In this document: one piece after another, positions 55,681-64,000 of the stretch
How the letters are laid out: the number at the start of each line of letters is the position of its first letter
Numbering within the stretch: position 1 is the first letter of the stretch
Assembly: GCA_965248905.1 (NCBI GenBank)
Contig: CBDFKS010000003.1
Location: 238,810-302,809, forward strand
Origin: CBDFKS01 sp965248905
GTDB taxonomy: Bacteria; Chloroflexota; Dehalococcoidia; Lucifugimonadales; JAGWBF01
Direction: 5' to 3'
Length of the DNA stretch: 64,000 nucleotides
Program-made: the position numbers and the translations under genes
The notes under the pieces: model-generated
Told to the model about the DNA's origin: nothing
What the model saw: the letters and a program-made list of their open reading frames with translations, nothing else
Database searches by the model: none

Positions 55681-56601
55681 ATGCCGATGGCGCTGTCCTC
55701 GGATCGAGTCGATTACAGTCCTATCATCGATCGACCTATCATCAAGTGGCCCAATGATGCCAGGGTCGCCCTCTGGATTGCCCCGAACGTGGAGCATTAT
55801 GAATATTTCCCCGACTTCGATGGCGTTCGGGAAGCCTGGCCCCGAATGCCCTATCCCGATACCCAACAGTACTCTTACAAAGACTACGGCAACCGCATGG
55901 GTTTCTGGCGAATGTTGGAGCCGTTGGACAAATACAATATCAAGTGCTGTGTATCCCTCAATTTAGCCGTGTTAGAGCACTTCCCAGAGATCGCCGAGGC
56001 TATGATACAGCGTGACTGGGATTTCATGAGCCACGGCATCTACAACACCCGTTTCCTCGACAACGACTCCTACACCGAGGAGCAGGAACGAGAGTTTTTC
56101 CGGGACAACATCGACACATTACGTCGCCTCACCGGCAAGACACTAAAGGGGATGTTGACCCCAGCCATTTCGGGCACAGAGCGTACTCCAGACCTGATGG
56201 CCGAGGCCGGCCTTATCTACCATACCGACTGGATGCACGACGACCAGCCAGTGCCCATCAAGGTCAAATCCGGCAAGCTGATATCCGTGCCTTACTCTGT
56301 GGAGCTGAACGACTCCCCTATGTTCAAGACCCCTCACGAGGGAGAGTATTTCGCCCGCATTATCAAAGCCCAGTTCGATCAGCTATACAAAGAAGGAGCC
56401 GAGAGCGGACGGGTTATGTGTCTGGCTCTTCATCCCTTCGCGATCGGGCAACCTCATAGGTATAAATACCTGGAGGACGCTCTGGGCTACATGATGTCCC
56501 ACGATGGAGTATGGCAGACCACCGCCGACGAGATAGCCGAGTACTACATAGCCAACTATTACGATGAGGCCGTTGCCCACGCTAAACAATTCAATAACTA
56601 G
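55681..56601 (+). CDS. PuuE-like polysaccharide deacetylase (paralog 3)
   Basis: A 306-residue protein highly similar to paralogs 1 and 2 (RVDYSPIIDRP, VEHYEYFPDFD, SHGIYNTRFL, CLALHPFAIGQPHR). AGGAGG lies four bases before the ATG. Its promoter is shared with paralog 1, while the collagen-like gene and its insertions separate it from the first two paralogs. It is probably co-transcribed with paralog 4. Confidence 0.88.
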   Translation: MPMALSSDRVDYSPIIDRPIIKWPNDARVALWIAPNVEHYEYFPDFDGVREAWPRMPYPDTQQYSYKDYGNRMGFWRMLEPLDKYNIKCCVSLNLAVLEHFPEIAEAMIQRDWDFMSHGIYNTRFLDNDSYTEEQEREFFRDNIDTLRRLTGKTLKGMLTPAISGTERTPDLMAEAGLIYHTDWMHDDQPVPIKVKSGKLISVPYSVELNDSPMFKTPHEGEYFARIIKAQFDQLYKEGAESGRVMCLALHPFAIGQPHRYKYLEDALGYMMSHDGVWQTTADEIAEYYIANYYDEAVAHAKQFNN

Positions 56602-56645
56602 GGACGGAATTAGGGGCCGCTTTCACGTCTAAAGGAGGCAACCAT

Positions 56646-57563
56646 ATGCCCGCAGAGCGTCGTTTCGGGATGGACCACGAGCACTACGACTGGTCTCCGA
56701 TTGTCAAAAGGGGGATACTGCGGTGGCCGGACAATGCCAGGGTCGCCCTTTGCGTTATTGTTAACCTGGAGCGCATGGAATGGAGCCCACCGGAGGGGAG
56801 TTATCAGTTGCCTTCACTGTCGGGCGGCTTGGATCCCCGGCCTTTCCCCGACTACGCCCGATTGTCTCACCGAGAATACGGCCATAGAGTAGGGATATTT
56901 CGCGTCCTGGACGTTCTGGAAAAGTATGGCATCAAAGCCACTATAGCTATGGACGTGCTCACCGCTGAGAATTATCCATACTTGGTGAACCACTGCCTCA
57001 AGCGTGGCTGCGAGATCATCGGACATGGCATATCGGTTAGCCAGACCATCAGCAGCAAGATGTCAGAGCAAGAGGAGAAGGAGTACGTTAGCTCATCCTT
57101 GGAGCGGCTCAACAAGGCCACGGGCGCCACTGCGGCTGGTTGGCTAGGACCGGAGTACGGTGAGTCTACACGAACCCCCCAGATTTTGGCGGAAGCGGGT
57201 GTCAAGTACGTATGCGACTGGGTAAACGACGAGCAGCCCTACCCGCTAAAGGCTCCCAAGGGCCAGATATTCGCCCTACCCACCATGTGGGAGCTGGATG
57301 ACGTACACGCTCTTTGGAACCGCCGTGTCCCCATTGACAGATATGGAGACCTGCTCAAAGAGAGCTTCGACGGCTTATACCTGGATGGGGCACAGACCGG
57401 GCGGGTGATGGCCCTGAATCTTCATCCCTGGCTAATCGGCCAGCCCTTCCGCATCGGCTATCTGGACGCCGCCCTGGGCCATATGATGCAGCGACAAGGG
57501 GTCTGGGCGGCCACGGGCTCCCAGATAATCGACCACTACCGTAGCAACCCACCCGCGGCGTAA
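56646..57563 (+). CDS. PuuE-like polysaccharide deacetylase (paralog 4, divergent)
   Basis: A 305-residue protein from the same family but clearly more distant (HYDWSPIVKR, VALCVIVNLERMEWSPP, GHGISVSQT, MALNLHPWLIGQPFR). It lies 44 bases after paralog 3 with AGGAGG upstream of its ATG. The PuuE-like VLEKYGIKATIAM and NLHPWLIGQP patterns are clear. It may act on another substrate in the same pathway. Confidence 0.87.
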   Translation: MPAERRFGMDHEHYDWSPIVKRGILRWPDNARVALCVIVNLERMEWSPPEGSYQLPSLSGGLDPRPFPDYARLSHREYGHRVGIFRVLDVLEKYGIKATIAMDVLTAENYPYLVNHCLKRGCEIIGHGISVSQTISSKMSEQEEKEYVSSSLERLNKATGATAAGWLGPEYGESTRTPQILAEAGVKYVCDWVNDEQPYPLKAPKGQIFALPTMWELDDVHALWNRRVPIDRYGDLLKESFDGLYLDGAQTGRVMALNLHPWLIGQPFRIGYLDAALGHMMQRQGVWAATGSQIIDHYRSNPPAA

Positions 57564-57625
57564 AGCCTTTATCGGGTTGCTTAACTCCATATAAAAGTTT
57601 TCTGTCCTGGACAGCCTGATAAACC

Positions 57626-57682
57626 GTCATTGTTACAAAAGTAGGTCGGGCTAGCCTCCTCCGTCCTTTGTGGGAGAGGCTA
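57626..57682. repeat. Partial MITE-like palindromic element
   Basis: The left end GTCATTGTTACAAAAG matches the family end seen at 9631-9650 (inverted), followed by a stem CTAGCCTC / GAGGCTAG. The right end is degraded or lost. Confidence 0.5.
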
Positions 57683-57764
57683 GACGTGAGGGGTTTCACC
57701 TTCATTCCTTAGGCAAGCTCAAGACAGGCACCGACCTTCCCCCATTCAAGGATCTTGTCCCAAA

Positions 57765-57829
57765 GTCATTCTGAGTGGAGCGAAGAATCTATCACCCTTA
57801 GTTAGACTCTTCGCGTTGCTCAGGGTCAC
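57765..57829. repeat. Palindromic intergenic repeat
   Basis: GTCATTCTGAG...GCGAAGAATCT on the left is inverted as AGACTCTTCGC...CTCAGGGTCAC on the right, another common dispersed family. Together with the previous repeat it fills the gap 57564-57862 between convergent genes. Confidence 0.6.
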
Positions 57830-57862
57830 AGCGTTAATTACTCTTGAAGCTCCACTAAGCAT

Positions 57863-58999
57863 TTACCGGAGCAGCTCTTCCCGAAAGCGCCGTATCACGA
57901 CTTCCAGTTCCTCAGCGGTAAGGTTCAGGGGGTCCACAGCCAGCTCATCGGGATTGCCCAACGTGTGAAGATAGATGGGTGGGGCGCCACGTTGCAGGGC
58001 GTCTGCCACACTATTTCGATCAGGTCCACGCCACGTTTTGGTGAATCTGATGACAGCGTGGGGCGTCAAGTAGTCGAAATCGTCGTGCTCTAACGTTACT
58101 TCGAGATCAGGCACCTCCGTCAGAGCATCCACCACCTGCTGCGCCATGTTCCTGTATCGGGCCATCTTTTCCTCTTCATCTTCCGCGATAAAGAGCTCCA
58201 ATGCCGTCAGCAAACCCACGATCTCCTCTTTAGCTACCTTCAAGGGCCGTGCCAGGACCTGATTGGGATTGGCGTTGGCGGCAGCGGCTTCTATCAACTC
58301 TTTACGACCACAGAGGATGCCTGTTCCCTGGGGACCCCGTACTCCCTTGCCTCCGCTGTAGACTACCATGTCCGCCCCGTCTTGAAGGAACCGTCGCAGG
58401 TTAGCTCGTGGTGGAAGGGTAGAGGCGGCATCCACAATTACCGGCACGTCGTGCTTGTGCGCGATCTCACAAACCTCCGTGAGGGGCAGTGCCCTGCGAC
58501 TGATAAACGGTGAGCAGAGGTAGGCTACAGCAGCCGTACGCTCGTTAATGGCTCCTTCAAGCTCCCATCCATAGCAGCGGTTGGCGACCCCTATTTGCAC
58601 CAGTTTGCCGCCGGCCATCCTGTAGGCCTGGTCGTAGGGAAATCGGTGCATGGTCTGAATGATGATCTCGTTCTTCATGCCCGCGCTGTCTGGAAGATTA
58701 TGCATTTTCACCGGGTCGGTCCCTGCGATACACGCAGCTGCCTGAAGAACCAGGCCTCCCGCCGCTCCACTGGAGACGAACCCTGCCTCAGCCCCCGTGA
58801 GCCGGGCTATTATCTCTCCCGCTTTCTGGTTCAGCTCCTCCATATCCACTAGCACAGTCGCTGCCTTGGCCATCACCTCCAGCACCTCAGGGCGAGTGCG
58901 CGTACCGCCGTAGCGAGTTGTCGAACCTGCGGCATGAATAATTGGAGTGACTCCCAATTTCCTATAAACCTCAGCGGGATCAGTGTTTTCTCTGGCCAT
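57863..58999 (-). CDS. SelA-like PLP-dependent enzyme
   Basis: A 378-residue fold-type I PLP enzyme of the SelA/DgaE-like family. The PLP lysine is K218 in YSGGKGVRGPQG, with the D190 cofactor aspartate in VIVDAAST and the GAAGGL phosphate loop at 79-84. Members include seryl-tRNA(Sec) selenium transferases, but short stand-alone ones are more often lyases or racemases (such as glucosaminate-6-phosphate ammonia-lyase). AAAGGAGG precedes the ATG. No selenocysteine genes are nearby, so a selenium role is not supported. Confidence 0.85.
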   Translation of the reverse strand: MARENTDPAEVYRKLGVTPIIHAAGSTTRYGGTRTRPEVLEVMAKAATVLVDMEELNQKAGEIIARLTGAEAGFVSSGAAGGLVLQAAACIAGTDPVKMHNLPDSAGMKNEIIIQTMHRFPYDQAYRMAGGKLVQIGVANRCYGWELEGAINERTAAVAYLCSPFISRRALPLTEVCEIAHKHDVPVIVDAASTLPPRANLRRFLQDGADMVVYSGGKGVRGPQGTGILCGRKELIEAAAANANPNQVLARPLKVAKEEIVGLLTALELFIAEDEEEKMARYRNMAQQVVDALTEVPDLEVTLEHDDFDYLTPHAVIRFTKTWRGPDRNSVADALQRGAPPIYLHTLGNPDELAVDPLNLTAEELEVVIRRFREELLR

Positions 59000-59427
59000 G
59001 GTGGCCTCCTTTGTTGACAGCCCGCATACTTAATGGGGTTGCCATGTTTTGCCAGCAAGGCCCCATTATATCAAAGTTCAACGGATGGGCTACGAAGGAT
59101 CGGGGATCATGGGTAGGGTCTTTCCATTGTCTTTTCTGGGCAGATATTCCCGCTAACCCAGAGCTTGTAGAAGGGCGCCGTCATGGTTCGACAAGCTCAC
59201 CATGAGCATTAGGGTCCTCGTACCTCGGATAAATTAGAGGCCCTATGAGGATCATGGGAACATGATAGCTTCCCCCTAACCTGCCTCCGGTATCTAGCAA
59301 ACCCTCCATGGTTCCATTCAGATCAAAGCATATGTATAGGCACTCATCCCAAGCTAACTTAAATCTATGATATATTTAATTTAGGACTTGTCATGGTCCG
59401 TCGTTTTTCCAGACACAGGAGGTAACC
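59000..59427. other. Intergenic region with a small inverted repeat
   Basis: GAGCTTGTAGAA (59161-59172) and TTCGACAAGCTC (59187-59198) form a hairpin of the common dispersed TTCGACAAGCTC type. An AT-rich patch near 59365-59390 may hold the promoter for the protease gene. No gene is seen. Confidence 0.5.
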
Positions 59428-60660
59428 TTGCCATTCCGTAAACTCAAGATTCCGTTTCCCATCACGCTGACGATCGCGGTTTTAGCACTCGCCATTGCTA
59501 TAGGCAGCTTCAGCATTGAGCTTGGCCGGGACAACGAAAACGTTGAGCCTTCGCCGGCATCTAACGCGACTGTGCCGGAAGGGCTGCCCCAGGAGTTCGA
59601 GCAGCTGTCCGAGGTCTGGTCGATCCTGCAGCGTGAGCATTTCGACAGGGGGTCTTTGGATGCCACTATTGTGGCCCAGGGAGCGATACAAGGGATGCTG
59701 GATGCCTTAGATGACCCTTACGCCCTGTACCTTACTCCGGAGCAGTACAGTCTGGACTCTCAGGACTTCAGAGGCTCTTTCGAGGGCATAGGAGCCGAGG
59801 TAACCATGAGGAATGGACGGATCACCATCGTGTCACCTCTGCCTGATACACCGGCGGAAAAGGCCGGTCTGCGTCCTGGTGACGTCATCATCGAGATAAA
59901 CGGTGAGGACGCCACCGGCATGAGTCTCATGGAAGCGGTGAGACGGATCCGGGGTACCAGTGGCGAGTCGGTGGACCTTGTAATAGTTCACCAGACCAGC
60001 GGTGAGCCAGTGAGCGTAACGCTGGTTAGAGAGAAAATCAAAGTTGCCAGCGCCAGGCTAAGAATGTTAGTGGGTCGGATCGCTCACTTGAGGATTACCA
60101 GCTTCACCCAGAACACCGACCAAGAGGTAAAAGAGGCACTAGAGAAGGTAAGGGAGTTCGACGCCCGTGGGCTTATCCTTGACCTGCGGAACAACCCGGG
60201 GGGACTATTGGGTACCGTTGTGGACGTGACCGGCAGATTCGTTGACGATGAGCTGGTGCTCTACGAGTTGGACGGCAATGGCAAGCGCAGAGACTGGAGA
60301 GCGGACTCCGACGGTCTCGATCCAGACCTACCGATGGTTGTCCTGGTCAATGGGGGTAGCGCTAGTGGCAGCGAGGTCCTGGCCGGAGCCATCATGGACG
60401 GCGGTCGAGACCCTGTGATCGGGACCACAACCTTCGGGAAAGGCAGCGTGAACACCCTCAGACCATTGCGAGATGGCTCAGGAATGTACTTCACCATCGC
60501 TCGTTGGTTCACCCCCAAAGGACAGCAGATCGAGGGCGATGGGCTAGAGCCGGACATACTTGTCGAGCAATCCGAGGACAACTCGGAAGACCTCCAACTG
60601 GACCGTGCCATCGAAATCTTGGAGAGCAAGGTAAAGGCCCTTGAACAAAGCGGCGGCTAA
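59428..60660 (+). CDS. C-terminal processing peptidase (S41, CtpA-type)
   Basis: A 410-residue serine protease anchored by an N-terminal helix (about 10-32). A PDZ domain (about 112-195, with GIGAEVTMRN and LRPGDVIIEING) recognises C-termini of substrates. The catalytic dyad is S313 (GSASGSEVLAG) and K338 (FGKG), with the usual 25-residue spacing. It processes or degrades proteins at the outer face of the membrane. The start is TTG with AGGAGG five bases upstream. Its 3' end overlaps smpB by 20 bases. Confidence 0.94.
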   Translation: MPFRKLKIPFPITLTIAVLALAIAIGSFSIELGRDNENVEPSPASNATVPEGLPQEFEQLSEVWSILQREHFDRGSLDATIVAQGAIQGMLDALDDPYALYLTPEQYSLDSQDFRGSFEGIGAEVTMRNGRITIVSPLPDTPAEKAGLRPGDVIIEINGEDATGMSLMEAVRRIRGTSGESVDLVIVHQTSGEPVSVTLVREKIKVASARLRMLVGRIAHLRITSFTQNTDQEVKEALEKVREFDARGLILDLRNNPGGLLGTVVDVTGRFVDDELVLYELDGNGKRRDWRADSDGLDPDLPMVVLVNGGSASGSEVLAGAIMDGGRDPVIGTTTFGKGSVNTLRPLRDGSGMYFTIARWFTPKGQQIEGDGLEPDILVEQSEDNSEDLQLDRAIEILESKVKALEQSGG

Positions 60661-61108
60661 CGACAGGCAGATAACGGTCAACAGAAAAGCCTACTACGAC
60701 TACGAGGTATTGGAGCGCGTGGAGGCTGGGCTGGCCTTGAAGGGTACTGAGATAAAGTCCATCAGGGCAGGTCGAGTAAATATACGGGAAGCATTCGCCA
60801 AGCCCGAAGGGGGAGAGTTATGGCTGATGAATGCCCACATTTCACCCTACTTCGCGGGCGGGCCCTACAACCACGACCCCACAAGGCCTCGAAAGCTCCT
60901 GTTGCACAGGGACCAGCTATCGAATTTGATTGGAAGCGTATCGCAAAAAGGGCTAACCGTCGTAGCCCTCCGACTATATATCAAGAATCACGTGGCCAAG
61001 GTTGAATTGGGACTAGTTCGGGGTAAAAGGCAGTACGACAAGCGTAGAACGATTATGGAGCGGGACCAAGACAGAGAAGCCAGGCGCGCGGTGCGAAGAG
61101 CAGTCTAG
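60641..61108 (+). CDS. smpB: SsrA-binding protein SmpB
   Basis: A 155-residue tmRNA partner needed for rescue of stalled ribosomes. NRKAYYDYEVLERVEAG, LKGTEIKSIRAG and NAHISPY are family hallmarks, and the basic C-terminal tail (RRTIMERDQDREARRAVRR) enters the empty mRNA channel. The start is a TTG inside the end of the protease gene, so translation is probably coupled. No tmRNA gene is seen in the rest of the window. Confidence 0.95.
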   Translation: MNKAAANDRQITVNRKAYYDYEVLERVEAGLALKGTEIKSIRAGRVNIREAFAKPEGGELWLMNAHISPYFAGGPYNHDPTRPRKLLLHRDQLSNLIGSVSQKGLTVVALRLYIKNHVAKVELGLVRGKRQYDKRRTIMERDQDREARRAVRRAV

Positions 61109-61133
61109 GGGCTGGCTAGGCCCAAGTTTGGCT

Positions 61134-62126
61134 TCACGCAGCCACCATGGCACTGACGGCGATCGAGGGGAGCTTAACAGGCAACTGTTCCCACGATTCC
61201 CCACGGTCATTGCTGAGAAAAAGATTTCCCCCATCGGTGCCCACGTACACGCGGCGGTGGTCGTGGGGGTCCCAGTCTATGGCCACCACCATGTCCCCGT
61301 TTGAGCCCACGGCATCTACCTGCCGCCATTCTCGACCCGCTGTGGTGGAGCGATAGAACAGGGGATCACGCCGCTGGGGGCCGCTGGAAACCGACATCAA
61401 TACCAGATTCGCGTCATCGGGAGCGGCGGTGATTTGTACGGTGTAAGGCTGCTGCAGACCGTTGTTGATCATCTCCCAACCCTGACCGCCGTCGTCGCTG
61501 CGATACGGGCCTATGGCAGTCGCTACGTACACCCTGTCCGGCTGGGCCATGCTAAGGCTGACGAAGTGCACGTCAGTTTCAATTCCAGGTTGCTGCCGCC
61601 AACTCACTCCGCCGTCTCTGGAGTGCACCATTCCACCCACTTCTATACCGGCGTACAGCTTTAGAGGATCGCCGGGGGCCATGCGCAGGTCTCGCACGTG
61701 GGAATCTCGGGTGTCCGAGTGAAACCACCACTGATCGGACTCAGGCACCGCCCTGAAGCCCGCGCACTCCTCCCAGGTATCTCCACCATCACCGGAGTGA
61801 AAGATGGATGCGGGCTCGCTGCCTACATAGATGCGCTTGTGGTCCTTCGGGTGGGATACCACACTGTGGGCATAGTCCGAGGGATATGAGGATAGATGGC
61901 GCCAGGTGAGGCCACCATCGTCGGTGCGATACACCCCGGCCTCGTAGGCCGCCAGATAGGCCGTCTGCGGTTCGGTGGGACTAAAGGACAATCTTGCGGC
62001 GGCATGGTCAAGGGGCGTACTAGGACCCTGCTCCCATGTTCGGCCTCCATCGACGCTAGTTACCGCGCACACACCATCGTGCATTCCTACGTAGAGTCTG
62101 CGATGCTGGCTGTCGTTGTTTTTCAT
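61134..62126 (-). CDS. BNR/sortilin-like beta-propeller protein
   Basis: A 330-residue protein built of repeats ending in SxDGGxTW-type BNR (Asp-box) motifs: SVDGGRTW, RTDDGGLTW, HSGDGGDTW, HSRDGGVSW, RSDDGGQGW, LSNDRGESW. These form a six- or seven-bladed propeller. There is no signal peptide, so it may be cytosolic. Relatives are annotated as exo-alpha-sialidase-like or photosynthesis assembly Ycf48-like proteins; no catalytic residues can be assigned. Confidence 0.85.
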   Translation of the reverse strand: MKNNDSQHRRLYVGMHDGVCAVTSVDGGRTWEQGPSTPLDHAAARLSFSPTEPQTAYLAAYEAGVYRTDDGGLTWRHLSSYPSDYAHSVVSHPKDHKRIYVGSEPASIFHSGDGGDTWEECAGFRAVPESDQWWFHSDTRDSHVRDLRMAPGDPLKLYAGIEVGGMVHSRDGGVSWRQQPGIETDVHFVSLSMAQPDRVYVATAIGPYRSDDGGQGWEMINNGLQQPYTVQITAAPDDANLVLMSVSSGPQRRDPLFYRSTTAGREWRQVDAVGSNGDMVVAIDWDPHDHRRVYVGTDGGNLFLSNDRGESWEQLPVKLPSIAVSAMVAA

Positions 62127-62181
62127 TTTCCTACCCTCATTCCCAAACTAGTAGTCAGTCAACTTAAACTTGATGGGAGCT

Positions 62182-62267
62182 CCACCCCCATCCCAGCCTT
62201 CCCCCATCGAGGGGGAAGGGGCTTGTTCTCTCCCCCTTTACGGGGGAGAGTTAGAGTGGGGGTGAGA
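62182..62267. repeat. Palindromic intergenic element
   Basis: CCACCCCCAT at the left and TGGGGGTGAG at the right enclose two hairpins: CCTTCCCCC/GGGGGAAGG (62197-62219) and CTCTCCCCC/GGGGGAGAG (62228-62250). It is similar in build to the elements at 5 kb and 9.6 kb. Confidence 0.55.
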
Positions 62268-62327
62268 GTTTCTACCAAAACAAAGTTGACTAAGCGCGGG
62301 ACTTTTCTCCATTATATCACCGTTGGC

Positions 62328-63065
62328 TCAAGGGACGAACGCAGTGACCGCTGCCGGCGACCCTGAGCCATCACGCAGCCGCAAGACCCCTATGACCAGC
62401 GTAGTGCCAGTGGGCGGGAGCTGATCCAGATTGGCCAGGCTCTCCAAAACTATTCGTCGTTGATCGAGAACACACACATTCGTGGCGAAGCTCCTGTCCT
62501 GGCCAGGGTCCACTCCGGCGGCATCGGTGCCGACCCCTCCTATGAGACGCTCCTCAAGCAGGAACTCGGTCGCGTCGCCGCCAAAACCGGGAAAGTGTAG
62601 ACCTTCGGTGGCATCCTGATTAAAGTACGCGGCAGGGTCCGCCCATTTGCGTGCCCAGCCCGTGTTCAAGAGAACCACCGAGCCCTCCTTTAAGCAACCA
62701 TGTTGCCTCTCCCAATCCACCACGTCTTTTACGCTAAGGGCATAGTCGGCATTGCCGGCAGTCTTCTCAGAGATATCGATCACCGAGGCGGGAACCACTA
62801 GGGACTCAGCCGAATAGGCATCGATCCCTTCACCATCCGTATGGAAACTTTTGGGGGCGTTCATATGGGTGGCGGAGTGCTCTCCCATTGAGAAGCGCCG
62901 TAGATAATAGCCATCATCAGAGACCCGGGCCACAGTCTGGAACTCCACCGCCGGGTCCTCGGGCCAGACCGGTATATCCCGGTCGATCACGTGACTCAGG
63001 TCAACAATTCGAGAGTAGGTGATGACCTTGGGCTTTCCTGGCGCGTTGCTCTGCGAGTCCATCAT
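62328..63065 (-). CDS. Cyclase-family hydrolase (kynurenine formamidase-like)
   Basis: A 245-residue metal-dependent hydrolase of the cyclase family, which includes kynurenine formamidase KynB and isatin hydrolase. The motif HxGTHxDxPxH appears as H63-S-A-T-H67-M-N69-A-P71 with H75 further on, so the metal-binding aspartate is Asn. Such enzymes open amide or lactam rings, which fits the amidase-rich window. The ATG overlaps the stop of the MFS gene (ATGA), so the two are coupled. Confidence 0.87.
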   Translation of the reverse strand: MMDSQSNAPGKPKVITYSRIVDLSHVIDRDIPVWPEDPAVEFQTVARVSDDGYYLRRFSMGEHSATHMNAPKSFHTDGEGIDAYSAESLVVPASVIDISEKTAGNADYALSVKDVVDWERQHGCLKEGSVVLLNTGWARKWADPAAYFNQDATEGLHFPGFGGDATEFLLEERLIGGVGTDAAGVDPGQDRSFATNVCVLDQRRIVLESLANLDQLPPTGTTLVIGVLRLRDGSGSPAAVTAFVP

Positions 63066-63976
63066 GAACCCGGTGCAGTTTCATCACGACGTTCAGCGGG
63101 TGACTCAGAGGCTTGAGGCGAGGTGATTTGCTGTTTGAGCAGGGGCGTCAACACAAGGGCTGGGAGAAACAACATGAGAGCGGCCATCAGATTACCCGAG
63201 ATAGCCCACCTCGTGCCCAGAGCAGCCGCTACTGCACCGATTTCCAGGGCTCCCACAATGTGCCCCACGCCTATGAAGATGCTACGCAGTCCAACCATCC
63301 TTCCCCGCATTTCTCGGGGCGCCGCCAACATTGTGATCGCGTTTTGCATAGTTCCGAAGCCTCCCAACCCGATGCCGCCGGCGGTCAAGGCAATGAATGA
63401 AAGGACATACCAGTGAGACCAGGCAAACACCAGAGCCATTAACATACCAATGAGAGAGCCAACGACGTACACTCGGCCGTGATACCGAATGTTCGTTATA
63501 AACGCCATCACCCCCGCTGACATCAGGGTGCCAAAGCCTTCAGCCGCTGCCAGCAGCCCCACCAATGCCGCCCCTACTCCAAGTTCGTCCCTTCCGATAG
63601 CGGGAATAAACTGCAGCACCGGCCCCATCAGCGCGTTGACCACGAAAGAGATGTATAGTACGCCGAGGAGCATAGGGTTGTGGACAAGGTGCCGGACTCC
63701 CTCCACAAGGCTGGTAAAGACCGATTCTACGTTGGCGTTCCTCAGGTTGTGAGGAATCGCAACCTGGGTCAACAGGACCAGTGCCAGCAAATGCAACACC
63801 ATAGCAAAGGCAAAGGCCCCGGTGAACCCCGCCAGAGTGAGTAAGACCCCTCCCAAGATGGGACCGATCATTCGGCCGGCGGTGTTGACAACCATTTCGA
63901 GTGATATGGCATTGACTACTCGCTGCTGCCCCACGATGTCGAATATGGCCGTTCGGCGCGACGGCCTGCTCCACAC
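63062..63976 (-). CDS. MFS transporter, C-terminal part (5' truncated or frameshifted)
   Basis: Only the last 304 residues of an MFS_3-type (enterobactin-exporter-like) transporter are seen, with about eight membrane segments. The frame can be read upstream from the GTG at 63976 through KGAFG, but meets TAA at 63997-63995. The first part of the protein is therefore in another frame or missing, and the window edge hides it. The frame ends in the ATGA overlap with the cyclase gene. Confidence 0.75.
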   Translation of the reverse strand: MWSRPSRRTAIFDIVGQQRVVNAISLEMVVNTAGRMIGPILGGVLLTLAGFTGAFAFAMVLHLLALVLLTQVAIPHNLRNANVESVFTSLVEGVRHLVHNPMLLGVLYISFVVNALMGPVLQFIPAIGRDELGVGAALVGLLAAAEGFGTLMSAGVMAFITNIRYHGRVYVVGSLIGMLMALVFAWSHWYVLSFIALTAGGIGLGGFGTMQNAITMLAAPREMRGRMVGLRSIFIGVGHIVGALEIGAVAAALGTRWAISGNLMAALMLFLPALVLTPLLKQQITSPQASESPAERRDETAPGS

Positions 63977-64000
63977 ACCAAACGCTCCCTTGCATTAACA

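Overview
The window looks like a chromosomal stretch of a Chloroflexota bacterium, probably of the Dehalococcoidia/SAR202 type. The clues are several LLM-class flavin monooxygenases, many amidase and amidohydrolase paralogs, a fused AccD-AccA carboxyltransferase, lipoprotein solute-binding proteins with coiled linkers, and many palindromic intergenic repeats. This placement is inferred from gene content; no rRNA is present. The standard bacterial code applies, because TGA ends many intact genes. I recognised no tRNA, rRNA or CRISPR.

1-18 kb is mostly housekeeping: a type 4 uracil-DNA glycosylase, RNase J overlapping FtsK, fused AccDA, a DrrA/DrrB-type ABC exporter, a cysteine hydrolase divergent from an AraC regulator, a SufT-like/ApbC pair, and a minus-strand DNA-repair run (yebC, ruvC, ruvA ... 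uvrB). A small aspartic protease, HicB-like proteins and a HicA toxin sit between ruvA and uvrB.

18-46 kb is catabolic and accessory. It has a membrane cupredoxin, three LLM monooxygenases plus the relic of a fourth, and a minus-strand run of GatC-like protein, two amidases, hydantoinase and solute-binding lipoprotein. That run has a consensus promoter with a palindrome over its -10 box. Further genes are a third amidase, isocitrate-lyase-family and amidohydrolase enzymes, secreted beta-helix and Cys-repeat proteins, two putative metalloproteases, and the first two of four PuuE-like polysaccharide deacetylase paralogs. Together they suggest breakdown of cyclic or linear amides; the substrate is unknown.

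46-55 kb is the most striking part. One very long minus-strand gene encodes a membrane-anchored or secreted protein with about 1,390 residues of collagen-like Gly-X-Y repeats and seven C-terminal repeats of about 48 residues, consistent with a seven-bladed propeller. It is cut at two CTAG sites by two almost identical 1,559-bp IS1182-like elements. Removing both elements and one CTAG copy each restores a single reading frame of about 1,855 codons. Both transposase genes carry the same in-frame TGA at a conserved position.

55-64 kb has two more PuuE-like deacetylases (the first with a promoter matching that of the paralog at 44 kb), a SelA-like PLP enzyme, a CtpA-type protease overlapping smpB, a BNR-repeat propeller, a cyclase-family hydrolase and a 5'-truncated MFS transporter at the edge.
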